Origin: an uncultured Ruminococcus sp.
GTDB lineage: Bacteria > Bacillota > Clostridia > Oscillospirales > CAG-272
Assembly (NCBI GenBank): GCA_902783755.1
Contig: CACZSC010000218.1
Location: 1-21,226, forward strand
Direction: 5' to 3'
Length of the DNA: 21,226 nt
Shown: positions 6,865-14,134 of the stretch, piece by piece
How positions within the stretch are numbered: position 1 is the stretch's first letter
Layout of the letters: every line of letters begins with the position of its first letter
Notes under the pieces: generated by a model
The model's input: the letters and a program-made list of their open reading frames with translations, nothing else
Database searches by the model: none
What the model was told of the DNA's origin: nothing
Position numbers and translations under genes: made by a program

Positions 6865-6905
6865 AAACGGCACTTCCCTGTTTCAAATGAGGGAAATGCC
6901 GTTTT
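6865..6905. terminator. Bidirectional intrinsic terminator between convergent genes
   Basis: A 15-bp stem with arms 6865-6879 (AAACGGCACTTCCCT) and 6890-6904 (AGGGAAATGCCGTTT) has one mismatched pair and a 10-base loop. It is followed by TTTT on the plus strand. On the minus strand the mismatch becomes a U-G wobble and the stem is followed by a short T-rich stretch (CGTTTTCTG). It sits between the converging GH123-like gene (plus) and the membrane protein gene (minus), so it can end both. Confidence 0.75.
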
Positions 6906-6931
6906 CTGTATCCTGTATTCTTTACCGGACG

Positions 6932-7930
6932 CTATTCGCTGTCGTCTTCATCTTCATCCTGGACTTCCGCAGGATCGACTCCGCGGTTTACCGTGATGCA
7001 GATCGCAAGTGTGATCAGGCCCGCTGCAGCTATCACGAACAGGTCCACCGGTGCCAGGACCATGCCTCCCAGACCGTCAAAGAAGAATCCCTTTCCGAAT
7101 CTGTACAGATTGCCGCTGAGAAGGAACATCTCTCCTATGTACATCGCGGTAGTCACAAGAGCTGCCGTCATGGACGGGAGAGCCAGTGAAAAGAATCTGC
7201 TCCTGCCCAGCAGGAACGATCCCGAGAACACTCCCACAGTGACTCCGAGCAGGATGAAGAACACGATCATAAGCACTGCGGACAGAGGCGATACCGTGAT
7301 CTCGCCTGATCTGTAGAAAGCCGTGAAGCATGCCCAGATGCACATCCCGAGAAACGCCACGGAAGCTGCCGTCTGGATTATAAGGGCTTTCTTCCTTCCG
7401 TACTTTCCGGTCAGTACCATCTTCGCGAAACCGTAGAAGCAGTTAAGCAGTGTCACGATGATCACAATGGCGATGAGGTAGAAGTGTATCTTGAATGTGG
7501 GGCTGTAACCTCCGAGCAGGACATCCACCGCTTCCCAGGTCCTGGTCTGATACTGTTCCGGCGGAACATAGCACAGCGACATCTGCCAGCTCTCGAGAGG
7601 CACCAACATCTGTGTCTGCACCAGGACTTTGGTCTCCATAAGCCTTTCCGTCAGGAAGAATACGGCAACGGACACGATGGATCCGTAAAGCAGGTCATGC
7701 TTCCTGAACAGTTTCTGAAGCAACGGGATCGCAAGGACGCCCACTATTACGGCGACAGATACCGGTGTGTACGGTATGACGTATTTCGGATAATCGTCTA
7801 TTGGAACGTAACCGTTCTCAACCATCTGGACCACCACGTCCAGTCCCATGAAAAGCGGATAGATTGACGCCAGAACGGCTATCACCAGGAACAGGAGCCA
7901 GTACCCCCTGTATCTCTTGTTCTTAAGCAA
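6932..7930 (-). CDS. Unidentified integral membrane protein, about eight helices
   Basis: Not recognised. The 332-residue product has hydrophobic segments near residues 11-31, 55-72, 82-93, 150-170, 182-204, 214-241, 249-270 and 290-314, which suggests eight membrane helices. A hydrophilic, aromatic-rich stretch between about 95 and 148 (with WQMSLCYVPPEQYQTRTW) probably lies outside the membrane. The C-terminus is a short acidic tail (DEDEDDSE). The start is a TTG at 7930, chosen because AAAGGGGG (7940-7947) stands nine bases upstream and no ATG occurs nearby. It lies 80 bases downstream of the large SLH/beta-helix gene on the same strand, with a hairpin between them and no clear promoter of its own. 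It may therefore be expressed by readthrough and could serve the surface protein, but nothing in its sequence shows that. Confidence 0.8.
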   Translation of the reverse strand: MLKNKRYRGYWLLFLVIAVLASIYPLFMGLDVVVQMVENGYVPIDDYPKYVIPYTPVSVAVIVGVLAIPLLQKLFRKHDLLYGSIVSVAVFFLTERLMETKVLVQTQMLVPLESWQMSLCYVPPEQYQTRTWEAVDVLLGGYSPTFKIHFYLIAIVIIVTLLNCFYGFAKMVLTGKYGRKKALIIQTAASVAFLGMCIWACFTAFYRSGEITVSPLSAVLMIVFFILLGVTVGVFSGSFLLGRSRFFSLALPSMTAALVTTAMYIGEMFLLSGNLYRFGKGFFFDGLGGMVLAPVDLFVIAAAGLITLAICITVNRGVDPAEVQDEDEDDSE

Positions 7931-7939
7931 AACGATCTG

Positions 7940-7947
7940 CCCCCTTT
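7940..7947 (-). promoter_or_regulatory. Ribosome binding site supporting a TTG start
   Basis: AAAGGGGG on the minus strand, nine bases before the TTG at 7930. It is the only purine-rich block near the beginning of the membrane protein frame, and it is why a TTG codon is accepted. Confidence 0.5.
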
Positions 7948-7959
7948 CTCACAGTTGTG

Positions 7960-8002
7960 AAACAGGGATAGCGCCCTTTAGCGGGCACTACCCCGTTTTT
8001 TT
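7960..8002 (-). terminator. Hairpin downstream of the SLH/beta-helix gene, probable leaky terminator
   Basis: On the minus strand a GGGGTAGTGCCC arm (inside 7983-7998) pairs with GGGCGCTATCCC (inside 7960-7976) with two G-U wobbles around a short loop. It is followed only by TGTTTC, so the U-tract is weak. On the plus strand the hairpin is followed by seven Ts but carries mismatches, and no plus-strand gene ends here. It probably reduces rather than stops transcription into the membrane protein gene. Confidence 0.5.
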
Positions 8003-8009
8003 GTCTGTC

Positions 8010-10793
8010 CTATTCCGCGATCTCGCCGAGATGCCAGTCAGCCTCGACGATGCCTATGGTCTGGAAACGCTCCCAGTCCATATCCACGACACCTGCTGCC
8101 TTTTCGAGAAGATCCTGGATATCGACGCTGTCACGTCTGCTATTATACGAGGTAGTGTGGGCTTCGTTCTGACCGCTGCCTGATACATCGATGGTATCCG
8201 GATTGAATTTGTACACCCCGTCTTCGATGTAATACGGGCGTACGCCCCAGTTGCTGAAGTGCCTTACGAACTTGTTGAAGTGGCACCAGTTGTCCATGAT
8301 CACGTCCCCTGCGGGAGCGCACCATGCCTGAGGATCATCTTCGTTCGTCTTGCTAAGATCCTGAACGATCGTCGAAAGTTCGGGAGCCGTCTTTTTCCAT
8401 ACGTCGCTGTGCACAAAAGCAGGATACTTATTTACTGCTTCCGTGAATCCGCTTTCCACTGCGCGCGTGTAAGGCGTGCATACTGTCTGGACGTACCAGA
8501 AGGAACAGTCGATTATAAGGTTGCTGTGGACTGAAAGGTGACGGCCGCCGTTCATTATGACACCGTGGCCCTTGACAGTCTCTATGACATTACCGTACGC
8601 TTCCGCGTAGCTTGAGCCGCCGTCCCAGTAGATCGCCGCTGATCCCATCTTGTTGAGGTTCGGGGATTCAGCTGCAGCTCCGATAGCTCCGATGTTGTGT
8701 ATGTAGTTGTATCTGGTGATATTCTCGTGGTATCCGGTATTGCCGATCGCGCCGATATCGTCAGAAGTCTTCAGGACGTCATGGACGTCATTGTACTCGA
8801 TGATGCAGAATGCTCCGCCGGAGTCGATCGCAGAAGCGTTTGAAGAATACACATGGTTATGATGGATAAGGGCGCCGCACCCGTATACCGCCAGGCCGTC
8901 CGCGTAAGGATAGATGGCGATGCCCCAGTCATGGATGACATTGTTGTATGCCACGGTGTTGCCGAGAGTAAGGGTCTCAATATCGCCGGTATGTATCACG
9001 ACACCATATCTGTTCAGGTCGTGGACATAGTTGCCCTGGAACAGAATGTTGTTACCTGTCAGTCTGACACCGTGTTCACCGCAGATCGAGCTGATCTCGC
9101 AGTCGATTATCGTGATATAGTTGCCTGTACCGTAGATACCCTCGCCGAGAGAAGACTCGAATTTGATGCCCTCGAATGTGAAGTGGCTGGTCCCGTCGAG
9201 AGATACGAGTCCTTCAGAAAGCGGAATGGACATAACGGAACTGTCAAATCCGTCCTTAGGATAGTAGTAGAGTATGCCGTCCCTGCCGATCAGGTATTCG
9301 CCTGGCTGGTCGAGCTCTTCCGGGATGTTGTAGAAGTAAAGGAGTCCGCCCTCTACAGGAGCATATCCGCCCATGTACGGGGTCGTGATCAGACAGTCGT
9401 TCTGGTCGATACTGAGGACCTGAGAATTGTCTCCGACCCAGAGGACCGCGAAACGTCCGCCGACCCTGAGATCCGGGTTCGCATGCCATGATCTGACTCT
9501 ATCCGCATATTCGTCGCCGTACTCGATGCGCACGGTCTGCGCCTCGAATTCAGGATTGTTATCGTTATCTGTAACCATCGTGGGATTGCCGTACTGGTCG
9601 AGCATGGTGCTTCTCGCGCCGATAGTGATCCAGTCAGTGTCAGGGAATCTCGCGATCGTCTGGACCTCGCCGTCTACCGCGAAAGCGGGATATACAGCCA
9701 GCACGTATCTGTTGTCAAGGATCGAGTTGATCGTGTCCATTGAAAAACCGATCTTCGTGAGATCGAGCTGAACGATCTTGTCACGGACCGCTGCGGGTAT
9801 ATACTGGGCGTATGATCCGGTAGCTTTTGTGAAATCGGAGGATTTCAGCGCGACACCGCCGACTATGATGGCGTTTCCGCTGCTGGAATACTTGACCTCG
9901 CAGGTCTCCGTGCCAGAGTCGGACGCGTTGAACTCAATGGGTTTGCTTATCGTGTAAATACCGTCATTCAGAATGACATTGATGACGTCATATTTTGATT
10001 TGTCCGCCTTACGGGCCGCGTCTCTCGCGGCTTCGATCGTAGCGTATGGAGCGGATTCGGACCCGTCGGCCGTGCTGTCGTTACCATTGGGATCAACATA
10101 GATTTTCAGAGTGCTCTGGATCTTCATCCTGAGGGAAGGGTCCACCAGCCTTGTGATGATCGCCGCGACTTCCGATCTCTTTATATTCGATTCGGGAGTG
10201 AATGTGCCCGCCGAATCCTTTCCGATGGTGATGCCGGCCCTGTACATGCTGTAGATGGCCGGAGCATACTCGCTGTTCACATCGACATCGGGGATATATC
10301 CCTCTTCTATGGTATTGATATCCGCCAGCTCCTCCTCTGGAAGGGCCTTCGCCAGGATTGCCGTGAACACTTCCCTCGTGGCTGCGGCGTCAAGATCCGC
10401 GCCGTTGCTGTCGAAGAGCCCGTTGGCGGTGCAGTAGTCAACATATGCCTGATACCAGGGGCTCGTCTTTTCGAAGGTGTCGCTGCCCTTGTTGTAGATC
10501 GAATGCAGACGGGCTGCGATGGTCAGTGTCTCCGACACCTTGATATATCCGGCGGTGTCGAATTTCTGCTGCCCCTTGCCGTTCATGAGCCCCAGCTCGT
10601 AGACCGATTTCACGTTCTCGTAGAACCAGTCTTTTTCCTGAACGTCCGTGAACACGGAGCTGTCATAGTCATATCTGTGTGTGAAGTTGCCCAGGCCCGC
10701 GCCTTCCGCAGACACGAACGGCACTGTTCCCAGCGCCATCACGGCTGTCAGGACGACGGAGATCAGGCTTCTGAGTATCCTGTGTTTTCTCAT
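8010..10793 (-). CDS. Secreted SLH-domain protein with right-handed parallel beta-helix (GH141/GH120-like)
   Basis: Surface protein of about 927 residues. A signal peptide (residues 1-29, ending FVSA) is followed by three SLH repeats, which normally bind pyruvylated wall polymer. The first starts near VFTDVQEKDWFYENV, the second is degenerate (SPWYQAYVDYC), and the third runs from IPDVDVNSEYAPAIYSMYRA to KRSEVAAIITRLVDPSLR. From about residue 230 comes a beta-helix region opening with IYVDPNGNDSTADG and ATIEAARDAARK. It has the YFYNIPEELDQPGEY...LYYYP block found in GH141/GH120-type and similar polysaccharide-active proteins, then many N-x-I/V-x-x-coil repeats (YNNVIHDWG, HHNHVYSSN, YNYIHNIG). 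The exact activity cannot be assigned. The ATG at 10793 has GAGG nine bases upstream, and a GTG at 10808 is a weaker choice. The promoter is at 10844-10872. It is paralogous to the gene at 18940-21226. Confidence 0.87.
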   Translation of the reverse strand: MRKHRILRSLISVVLTAVMALGTVPFVSAEGAGLGNFTHRYDYDSSVFTDVQEKDWFYENVKSVYELGLMNGKGQQKFDTAGYIKVSETLTIAARLHSIYNKGSDTFEKTSPWYQAYVDYCTANGLFDSNGADLDAAATREVFTAILAKALPEEELADINTIEEGYIPDVDVNSEYAPAIYSMYRAGITIGKDSAGTFTPESNIKRSEVAAIITRLVDPSLRMKIQSTLKIYVDPNGNDSTADGSESAPYATIEAARDAARKADKSKYDVINVILNDGIYTISKPIEFNASDSGTETCEVKYSSSGNAIIVGGVALKSSDFTKATGSYAQYIPAAVRDKIVQLDLTKIGFSMDTINSILDNRYVLAVYPAFAVDGEVQTIARFPDTDWITIGARSTMLDQYGNPTMVTDNDNNPEFEAQTVRIEYGDEYADRVRSWHANPDLRVGGRFAVLWVGDNSQVLSIDQNDCLITTPYMGGYAPVEGGLLYFYNIPEELDQPGEYLIGRDGILYYYPKDGFDSSVMSIPLSEGLVSLDGTSHFTFEGIKFESSLGEGIYGTGNYITIIDCEISSICGEHGVRLTGNNILFQGNYVHDLNRYGVVIHTGDIETLTLGNTVAYNNVIHDWGIAIYPYADGLAVYGCGALIHHNHVYSSNASAIDSGGAFCIIEYNDVHDVLKTSDDIGAIGNTGYHENITRYNYIHNIGAIGAAAESPNLNKMGSAAIYWDGGSSYAEAYGNVIETVKGHGVIMNGGRHLSVHSNLIIDCSFWYVQTVCTPYTRAVESGFTEAVNKYPAFVHSDVWKKTAPELSTIVQDLSKTNEDDPQAWCAPAGDVIMDNWCHFNKFVRHFSNWGVRPYYIEDGVYKFNPDTIDVSGSGQNEAHTTSYNSRRDSVDIQDLLEKAAGVVDMDWERFQTIGIVEADWHLGEIAE

Positions 10794-10843
10794 TTCTTTC
10801 GGCCTCACTTTTTCTTTGGTCGGGACCTTGTCCCTTCCCTTTA

Positions 10844-10872
10844 ATTATATCTTATTTCTGCAGTTTTGTAAA
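10844..10872 (-). promoter_or_regulatory. Promoter of the SLH/beta-helix gene
   Basis: Minus strand TTTACA (10867-10872), 17 bases, TATAAT (10844-10849). The predicted start near 10837 gives a leader of about 44 bases, which contains a small GGGAC/GTCCC inverted repeat. Confidence 0.7.
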
Positions 10873-10931
10873 TGATTTGCGCCTCGAAAAATGCTCGGTT
10901 AACTATTTTTTAACTTACCATGGGACGCCTG

Positions 10932-10973
10932 ATACGGAAAAGGCCGGTCCCGTGGAGATCCGGCCTTCCGTAT
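10932..10973 (-). terminator. Intrinsic terminator after pfkA
   Basis: The minus strand reads ATACGGAAGGCCGG, a 12-base loop, then CCGGCCTTTTCCGTAT. The inner 8-bp AAGGCCGG/CCGGCCTT stem is GC-rich and ends in a TTTT run, and the outer ATACGG/CCGTAT arms add pairs around a two-base bulge. It begins about a dozen bases after the pfkA stop. Confidence 0.6.
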
Positions 10974-10984
10974 GACTGCGCTTA

Positions 10985-12079
10985 TCAGTTGGCGAGCTCG
11001 TTCAGCATCGCGTACGTCGTTCTGAACGTCTCTTTCTTTTCTTCGATGAACTTCTGCATCTCGGCGATCTGTTCGGGTGTGTATGCGTCCAGCATGCCTT
11101 CCTTCAGAGTCCCCTTGTACATCCTGTCGAGGACCTGTGACCAGCCTATCCCGCAGGTAGTGATCTTTCCTTCTCTTTCCACGACTACGAGGTCGGAGTT
11201 CCCGGCCAGCAGCTCGTCCACTGCCCTGACGCCCATCTTGGTGGCCAGTACCCTGTCAGCCAGGGACGGGGAACCGCCTCTTACGATATGGGCCATGCGG
11301 CAGAACTTCGATTCGATCCAGAGCCTGTCGTTGCCTTCCTTCTCGGCCAGTTCCTTCGTCACCGACGTTATCTTCTTCACGAGAGCCGGCCCGACTTCCG
11401 GGAACGCCTCGGAAACGATGATGAGGAAGCTGCGCTTGCCCTCTCTGCGGAGACGGATCATCTTCTCGATGGTCGCCTCTTCGTCGAACTCGCATTCGGG
11501 TATGACGGCAGCTACTGCGCCTGTGGCTATGGCCGTATTGAGGGTGATGTCCCCGGCTCCTCTTCCCATGACTTCGACCACGTTGCATCTGGCGTGGGAC
11601 TCGCAGGTGTCGCGGAGCTTGTCTACGTCGTCCACCACGCTCTGCATGGCGGTATCGAAACCGATGGTGTTGTCGGATGCCGTGATGTCATTGTCGATGG
11701 TCCCGGGAATCCCGATGGTGGGGATGCCTCTCTGGGAAAGGTCCGTGGCTCCTCTGAAAGTGCCGTCGCCGCCTATAGCCACGACGCCGTCTATCTCATG
11801 GCTCTTGAGGACCGCGATGGCCTTCTGCATGCCCGCCTCTTCCTTGAACTCGAGACATCTGTCGGAATAGATGAAAGTGCCTGAAAGCTGGATCTTGTTT
11901 GAAACCGCGCGGTTGGTGAGGTCCACGAATTCGTCATGGATCATCCCCCTGTATCCTCCGAGACTTCCCATGACCTGCACGCCTCTGGCGTTGGCAGCTC
12001 TCGTGACCGCTCTGACACACGCGTTCATGCCGGGAGCGTCTCCTCCGGAAGTAAGTACGCAGATTTTTCTGAACTTCAT
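10985..12079 (-). CDS. pfkA: ATP-dependent 6-phosphofructokinase
   Basis: Phosphorylates fructose 6-phosphate to fructose 1,6-bisphosphate, the committed step of glycolysis. The 364-residue protein opens with KICVLTSGGDAPGMNA (4-20), has the ATP-site GGDGTFRG (103-110), the catalytic PGTIDND (125-131) and the fructose-6-phosphate motif MGRGAGD (171-177). A glycine follows GGD where pyrophosphate-dependent enzymes carry aspartate, and PGTIDND has glycine where they carry lysine, so ATP is the likely donor. It is about 40 residues longer than the E. coli type, the extra part being a helical C-terminal tail. The ATG at 12079 has GGAGG eight bases upstream. A TTG at 12097 in frame lies within the leader and is rejected. 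It is monocistronic, with its own promoter and terminator. Confidence 0.95.
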   Translation of the reverse strand: MKFRKICVLTSGGDAPGMNACVRAVTRAANARGVQVMGSLGGYRGMIHDEFVDLTNRAVSNKIQLSGTFIYSDRCLEFKEEAGMQKAIAVLKSHEIDGVVAIGGDGTFRGATDLSQRGIPTIGIPGTIDNDITASDNTIGFDTAMQSVVDDVDKLRDTCESHARCNVVEVMGRGAGDITLNTAIATGAVAAVIPECEFDEEATIEKMIRLRREGKRSFLIIVSEAFPEVGPALVKKITSVTKELAEKEGNDRLWIESKFCRMAHIVRGGSPSLADRVLATKMGVRAVDELLAGNSDLVVVEREGKITTCGIGWSQVLDRMYKGTLKEGMLDAYTPEQIAEMQKFIEEKKETFRTTYAMLNELAN

Positions 12080-12087
12080 ATATATAG

Positions 12088-12113
12088 CCTCCGTCAAGTA
12101 TGAATTACGGAGG
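12088..12113 (-). repeat. Inverted repeat covering the pfkA ribosome site
   Basis: CCTCCGT (12088-12094) and ACGGAGG (12107-12113) are perfect 7-bp inverted copies with a 12-base spacer. On the minus strand the proximal arm contains the GGAGG ribosome site of pfkA, so pairing would hide it. The promoter predicts a start near 12109, which would remove most of the distal arm. The hairpin therefore matters only if transcription starts further upstream. Confidence 0.4.
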
Positions 12114-12115
12114 TA

Positions 12116-12144
12116 ATTTTAATACATCGGACGCCAAAAATCAA
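12116..12144 (-). promoter_or_regulatory. Promoter of pfkA
   Basis: Minus strand TTGATT (12139-12144), 17 bases, TAAAAT (12116-12121). The hexamers are identical to those of the divergent regulator operon promoter at 12243-12271. The expected start is near 12109. Confidence 0.65.
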
Positions 12145-12221
12145 GTGCCACGGGGCTGCGGACGAGAAAAAAGCAACCCTCCGCTGCAACCTGTGATTGC
12201 AGAAATTTTCCAAACATAAGT

Positions 12222-12256
12222 TTGATATTTCAGACATATATATTGATTTTTCAGAC
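12222..12256 (+). repeat. Tandem 14-bp direct repeats at the operon promoter, candidate operator
   Basis: TTGATATTTCAGAC (12222-12235) and TTGATTTTTCAGAC (12243-12256) differ at one base and start 21 bp apart, two turns of the helix. The second copy contains the -35 hexamer of the promoter. Tandem sites on the same face of the DNA, next to a gene for a helix-turn-helix protein, are a classic autoregulation layout. Binding by that protein is inference. Confidence 0.55.
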
Positions 12257-12271
12257 TTTATATGCTAAAAT
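12243..12271 (+). promoter_or_regulatory. Promoter of the regulator - SLH - glycerol-1-phosphate dehydrogenase operon
   Basis: TTGATT (12243-12248), 17 bases, TAAAAT (12266-12271). The predicted start near 12278 gives a leader of about 59 bases. The leader holds a small ACACAT/ATGTGT inverted repeat (12298-12318) just before the ribosome site. Confidence 0.7.
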
Positions 12272-12336
12272 CCATACGTACAATTATCCCCATACTCACA
12301 CATACGCACAACATGTGTACAAAAGGAGAGATTTTC

Positions 12337-12561
12337 ATGGTCGCACGGATAAGTGTCAGCTACAAAAAACTGTGGCATCTCCTTCTGGATCGTAACATGA
12401 AGAAGAAAGATCTGGAAGAAGCCGCGGGGCTGACACACTACCAGATGGCAAAACTGAGCAGCAACAGGGCTGTGACGACGGATGTCCTCGGCAATATCTG
12501 CAGGGTGCTGCGGTGCAGGATCGAAGATATAGTCGAATTCGTCGACAGCGCAAAAGTCTGA
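12337..12561 (+). CDS. Small Cro/C1 (XRE)-type helix-turn-helix regulator
   Basis: A 74-residue protein made almost only of one helix-turn-helix domain. It starts MVARISVSYKKLWHLLLDRN, then MKKKDLEEAAGLTHYQMAKL (helices 2-3, the recognition pair), TTDVLGNICRVLRCRIEDIVEF at the end. This is the layout of small single-domain XRE regulators (HTH_26/YozG-like) that act as DNA-binding dimers. The ATG at 12337 has AAGGAG (12323-12328) eight bases upstream. The frame is open to 12262, but that extension precedes the predicted transcript start in part and is not protein-like. It is the first gene of the operon, 22 bases ahead of the SLH gene. Tandem repeats at its promoter suggest it controls its own operon. 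Its signal, if any, is unknown. Confidence 0.87.
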   Translation: MVARISVSYKKLWHLLLDRNMKKKDLEEAAGLTHYQMAKLSSNRAVTTDVLGNICRVLRCRIEDIVEFVDSAKV

Positions 12562-12583
12562 TTTTCGCAGGAGGAATAGAATC

Positions 12584-14134
12584 ATGAAGAAGATAATGTC
12601 CATACTCTTGGTCATCGCGATGCTCTGCTCTTTCGCGGTCACCGCCGCGGCGAATGACGGGCTCACGCCGAAATACAAGGTCCAGAGAGAGTATAACAAC
12701 CAGTTCACGGATGTGCCTCTGGACGCATGGTATCTGGGCAACGTGGCCGCCGCCTACCGGCTCGGCCTCATAAACGGAAAGTCCGACACCATATTCGACC
12801 CGTCAGGGGTCGTGACCATAGCGGAGACCGTGAAGCTGGCGGCTGTGTGCCACAGGCTGCTTCTCGCAAAGGAAGTCAGCGACGACTACTTCACCGCCAA
12901 CTATCCGAACACGTCGAACTGGTATGAGCCATATCTGAGATACTGCCTCAACAACAATATAGTCACCGAGACGTATCCCTCGTACACCGCTCCGGCCAGC
13001 CGCGCCCAGGTAGCAGTACTGTTCACCCGGGTCCTGCTTTACAGCGGGTATACCCAGGCGGTGCTCAACAAGACCGACGACGTGACGCTGGCGGACATAG
13101 CGGAGGGATCGTGGTATGAGAGCGCTTTCTACAGGCTGTACAGCTGGGGCATCATGACCGGGAATGAAGAGGGGAAGATGAACCCCGACTCCGACGTCAA
13201 GAGAAGCGAGATCAGTGCGGTCATAATGAGGGTCATAGACGAGGATTACAGGATAACAGTCGAGCCGGCCGGGCAGAAGCCCGAAGAAAAGCCCGCCGAG
13301 GGAGACAGTACGGTCGTTCTGTACGAAGGAGATTTCAATACCGAGGGATCCTTTTCCGGGGTCTCCGCCGTTGCAGCGGAATTCTCCGGCAGGAACGGGA
13401 GTCTCACTCCGCTGGCATCCAGCAACCTGGAGACCCTGAACGATCTGGTCCTCAGCAGCAGATCCATATCCTTCAAACTTTACAGAGGCTACGGTTACGA
13501 CACGCTGACCATAGTCCGCGGATGGCTGAAGGAGGCCGCAGCATACGTGAACGGGCAGAAGCAGGACGAGCCTGAGGCCCTTAGATCCCAGCTCAATGAG
13601 ATACTGAAATTGTGGATCGAAGGAGACAGATGCAGGATCAGGGAACTGTGGATCGAGGAAAAGGACGGATGGTCCGAATACACGTTCTATCTGGCTGACG
13701 AAGTCAATCCGGTGCTCCTCACCGAAGTTCTCTTCTCCCTGGGAAGGGTATCCGAGGATTATGCTAAATCGAACAGTCTCGACGTGCTGGCTGCCAAGAT
13801 CGCGTCAGACACAACTGAACCGGAGATCCCGGTGACGGACACGGAAAAATACAAGGCGGAGATAGAAGCGGCAAAGGACAGCGCCACCATGATAATCTTC
13901 GAGCAGGAATGCGACCGCTGCACCATACTATACGGCATAGGTCTCTACGGCGGTTTCAACTCCGATTACAGGCTGCTGCTCATATTCCGCAACGGCGAAG
14001 TCCTCACCGTCGAGAAGCAGCGCCTTGAAAAGGTCCACATGAACGAAGCCGGCGATGTGCTGTATTATTCTCTGGTAGCGCCGGACGGAGCCGAGATAAT
14101 GTACGGCATCAACCTCAAGGTATCCCAGAAATGA
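12584..14134 (+). CDS. Secreted SLH-domain protein with uncharacterised C-terminal region
   Basis: Surface protein of 516 residues. A signal peptide (about 1-23, ending TAAA) is followed by three SLH repeats: FTDVPLDAWYLGNVAAAYRL near 41-60, a looser second around SNWYEPYLRYCLNNN (111-125), and a third from ADIAEGSWYESAFYRLYSWG to KRSEISAVIMRVID (about 170-219). A charged linker (KPEEKPAEG, about 232-240) leads to a C-terminal part of about 275 residues that I do not recognise. This part has two sections, about 242-395 (with KLYRGYGYDTLTIVRGWLKE) and 410-516, the second rich in beta-strand-like sequence and holding CDRC near 448-451. It probably attaches to wall polymer through the SLH repeats. 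AGGAGG lies nine bases upstream of the ATG. Its stop overlaps the next start as ATGA. Confidence 0.87.
   Translation: MKKIMSILLVIAMLCSFAVTAAANDGLTPKYKVQREYNNQFTDVPLDAWYLGNVAAAYRLGLINGKSDTIFDPSGVVTIAETVKLAAVCHRLLLAKEVSDDYFTANYPNTSNWYEPYLRYCLNNNIVTETYPSYTAPASRAQVAVLFTRVLLYSGYTQAVLNKTDDVTLADIAEGSWYESAFYRLYSWGIMTGNEEGKMNPDSDVKRSEISAVIMRVIDEDYRITVEPAGQKPEEKPAEGDSTVVLYEGDFNTEGSFSGVSAVAAEFSGRNGSLTPLASSNLETLNDLVLSSRSISFKLYRGYGYDTLTIVRGWLKEAAAYVNGQKQDEPEALRSQLNEILKLWIEGDRCRIRELWIEEKDGWSEYTFYLADEVNPVLLTEVLFSLGRVSEDYAKSNSLDVLAAKIASDTTEPEIPVTDTEKYKAEIEAAKDSATMIIFEQECDRCTILYGIGLYGGFNSDYRLLLIFRNGEVLTVEKQRLEKVHMNEAGDVLYYSLVAPDGAEIMYGINLKVSQK

Noticed and set aside
6851..7189. Plus-strand 112-codon frame after the GH123-like gene
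   Set aside because: It spans the terminator hairpin and then runs antisense to the membrane protein gene.
8853..9491. Plus-strand 212-codon frame inside the SLH/beta-helix gene
   Set aside because: It is antisense to a strongly supported protein, with no ribosome site and no recognisable motif.
11288..11884. Plus-strand 198-codon frame opposite pfkA
   Set aside because: It is a shadow of the phosphofructokinase coding sequence.
12184..12202. CTGCAA/TTGCAG inverted repeat between pfkA and the regulator gene
   Set aside because: Six-base arms with a 7-base spacer and no relation to the promoter boxes are not distinguishable from chance.
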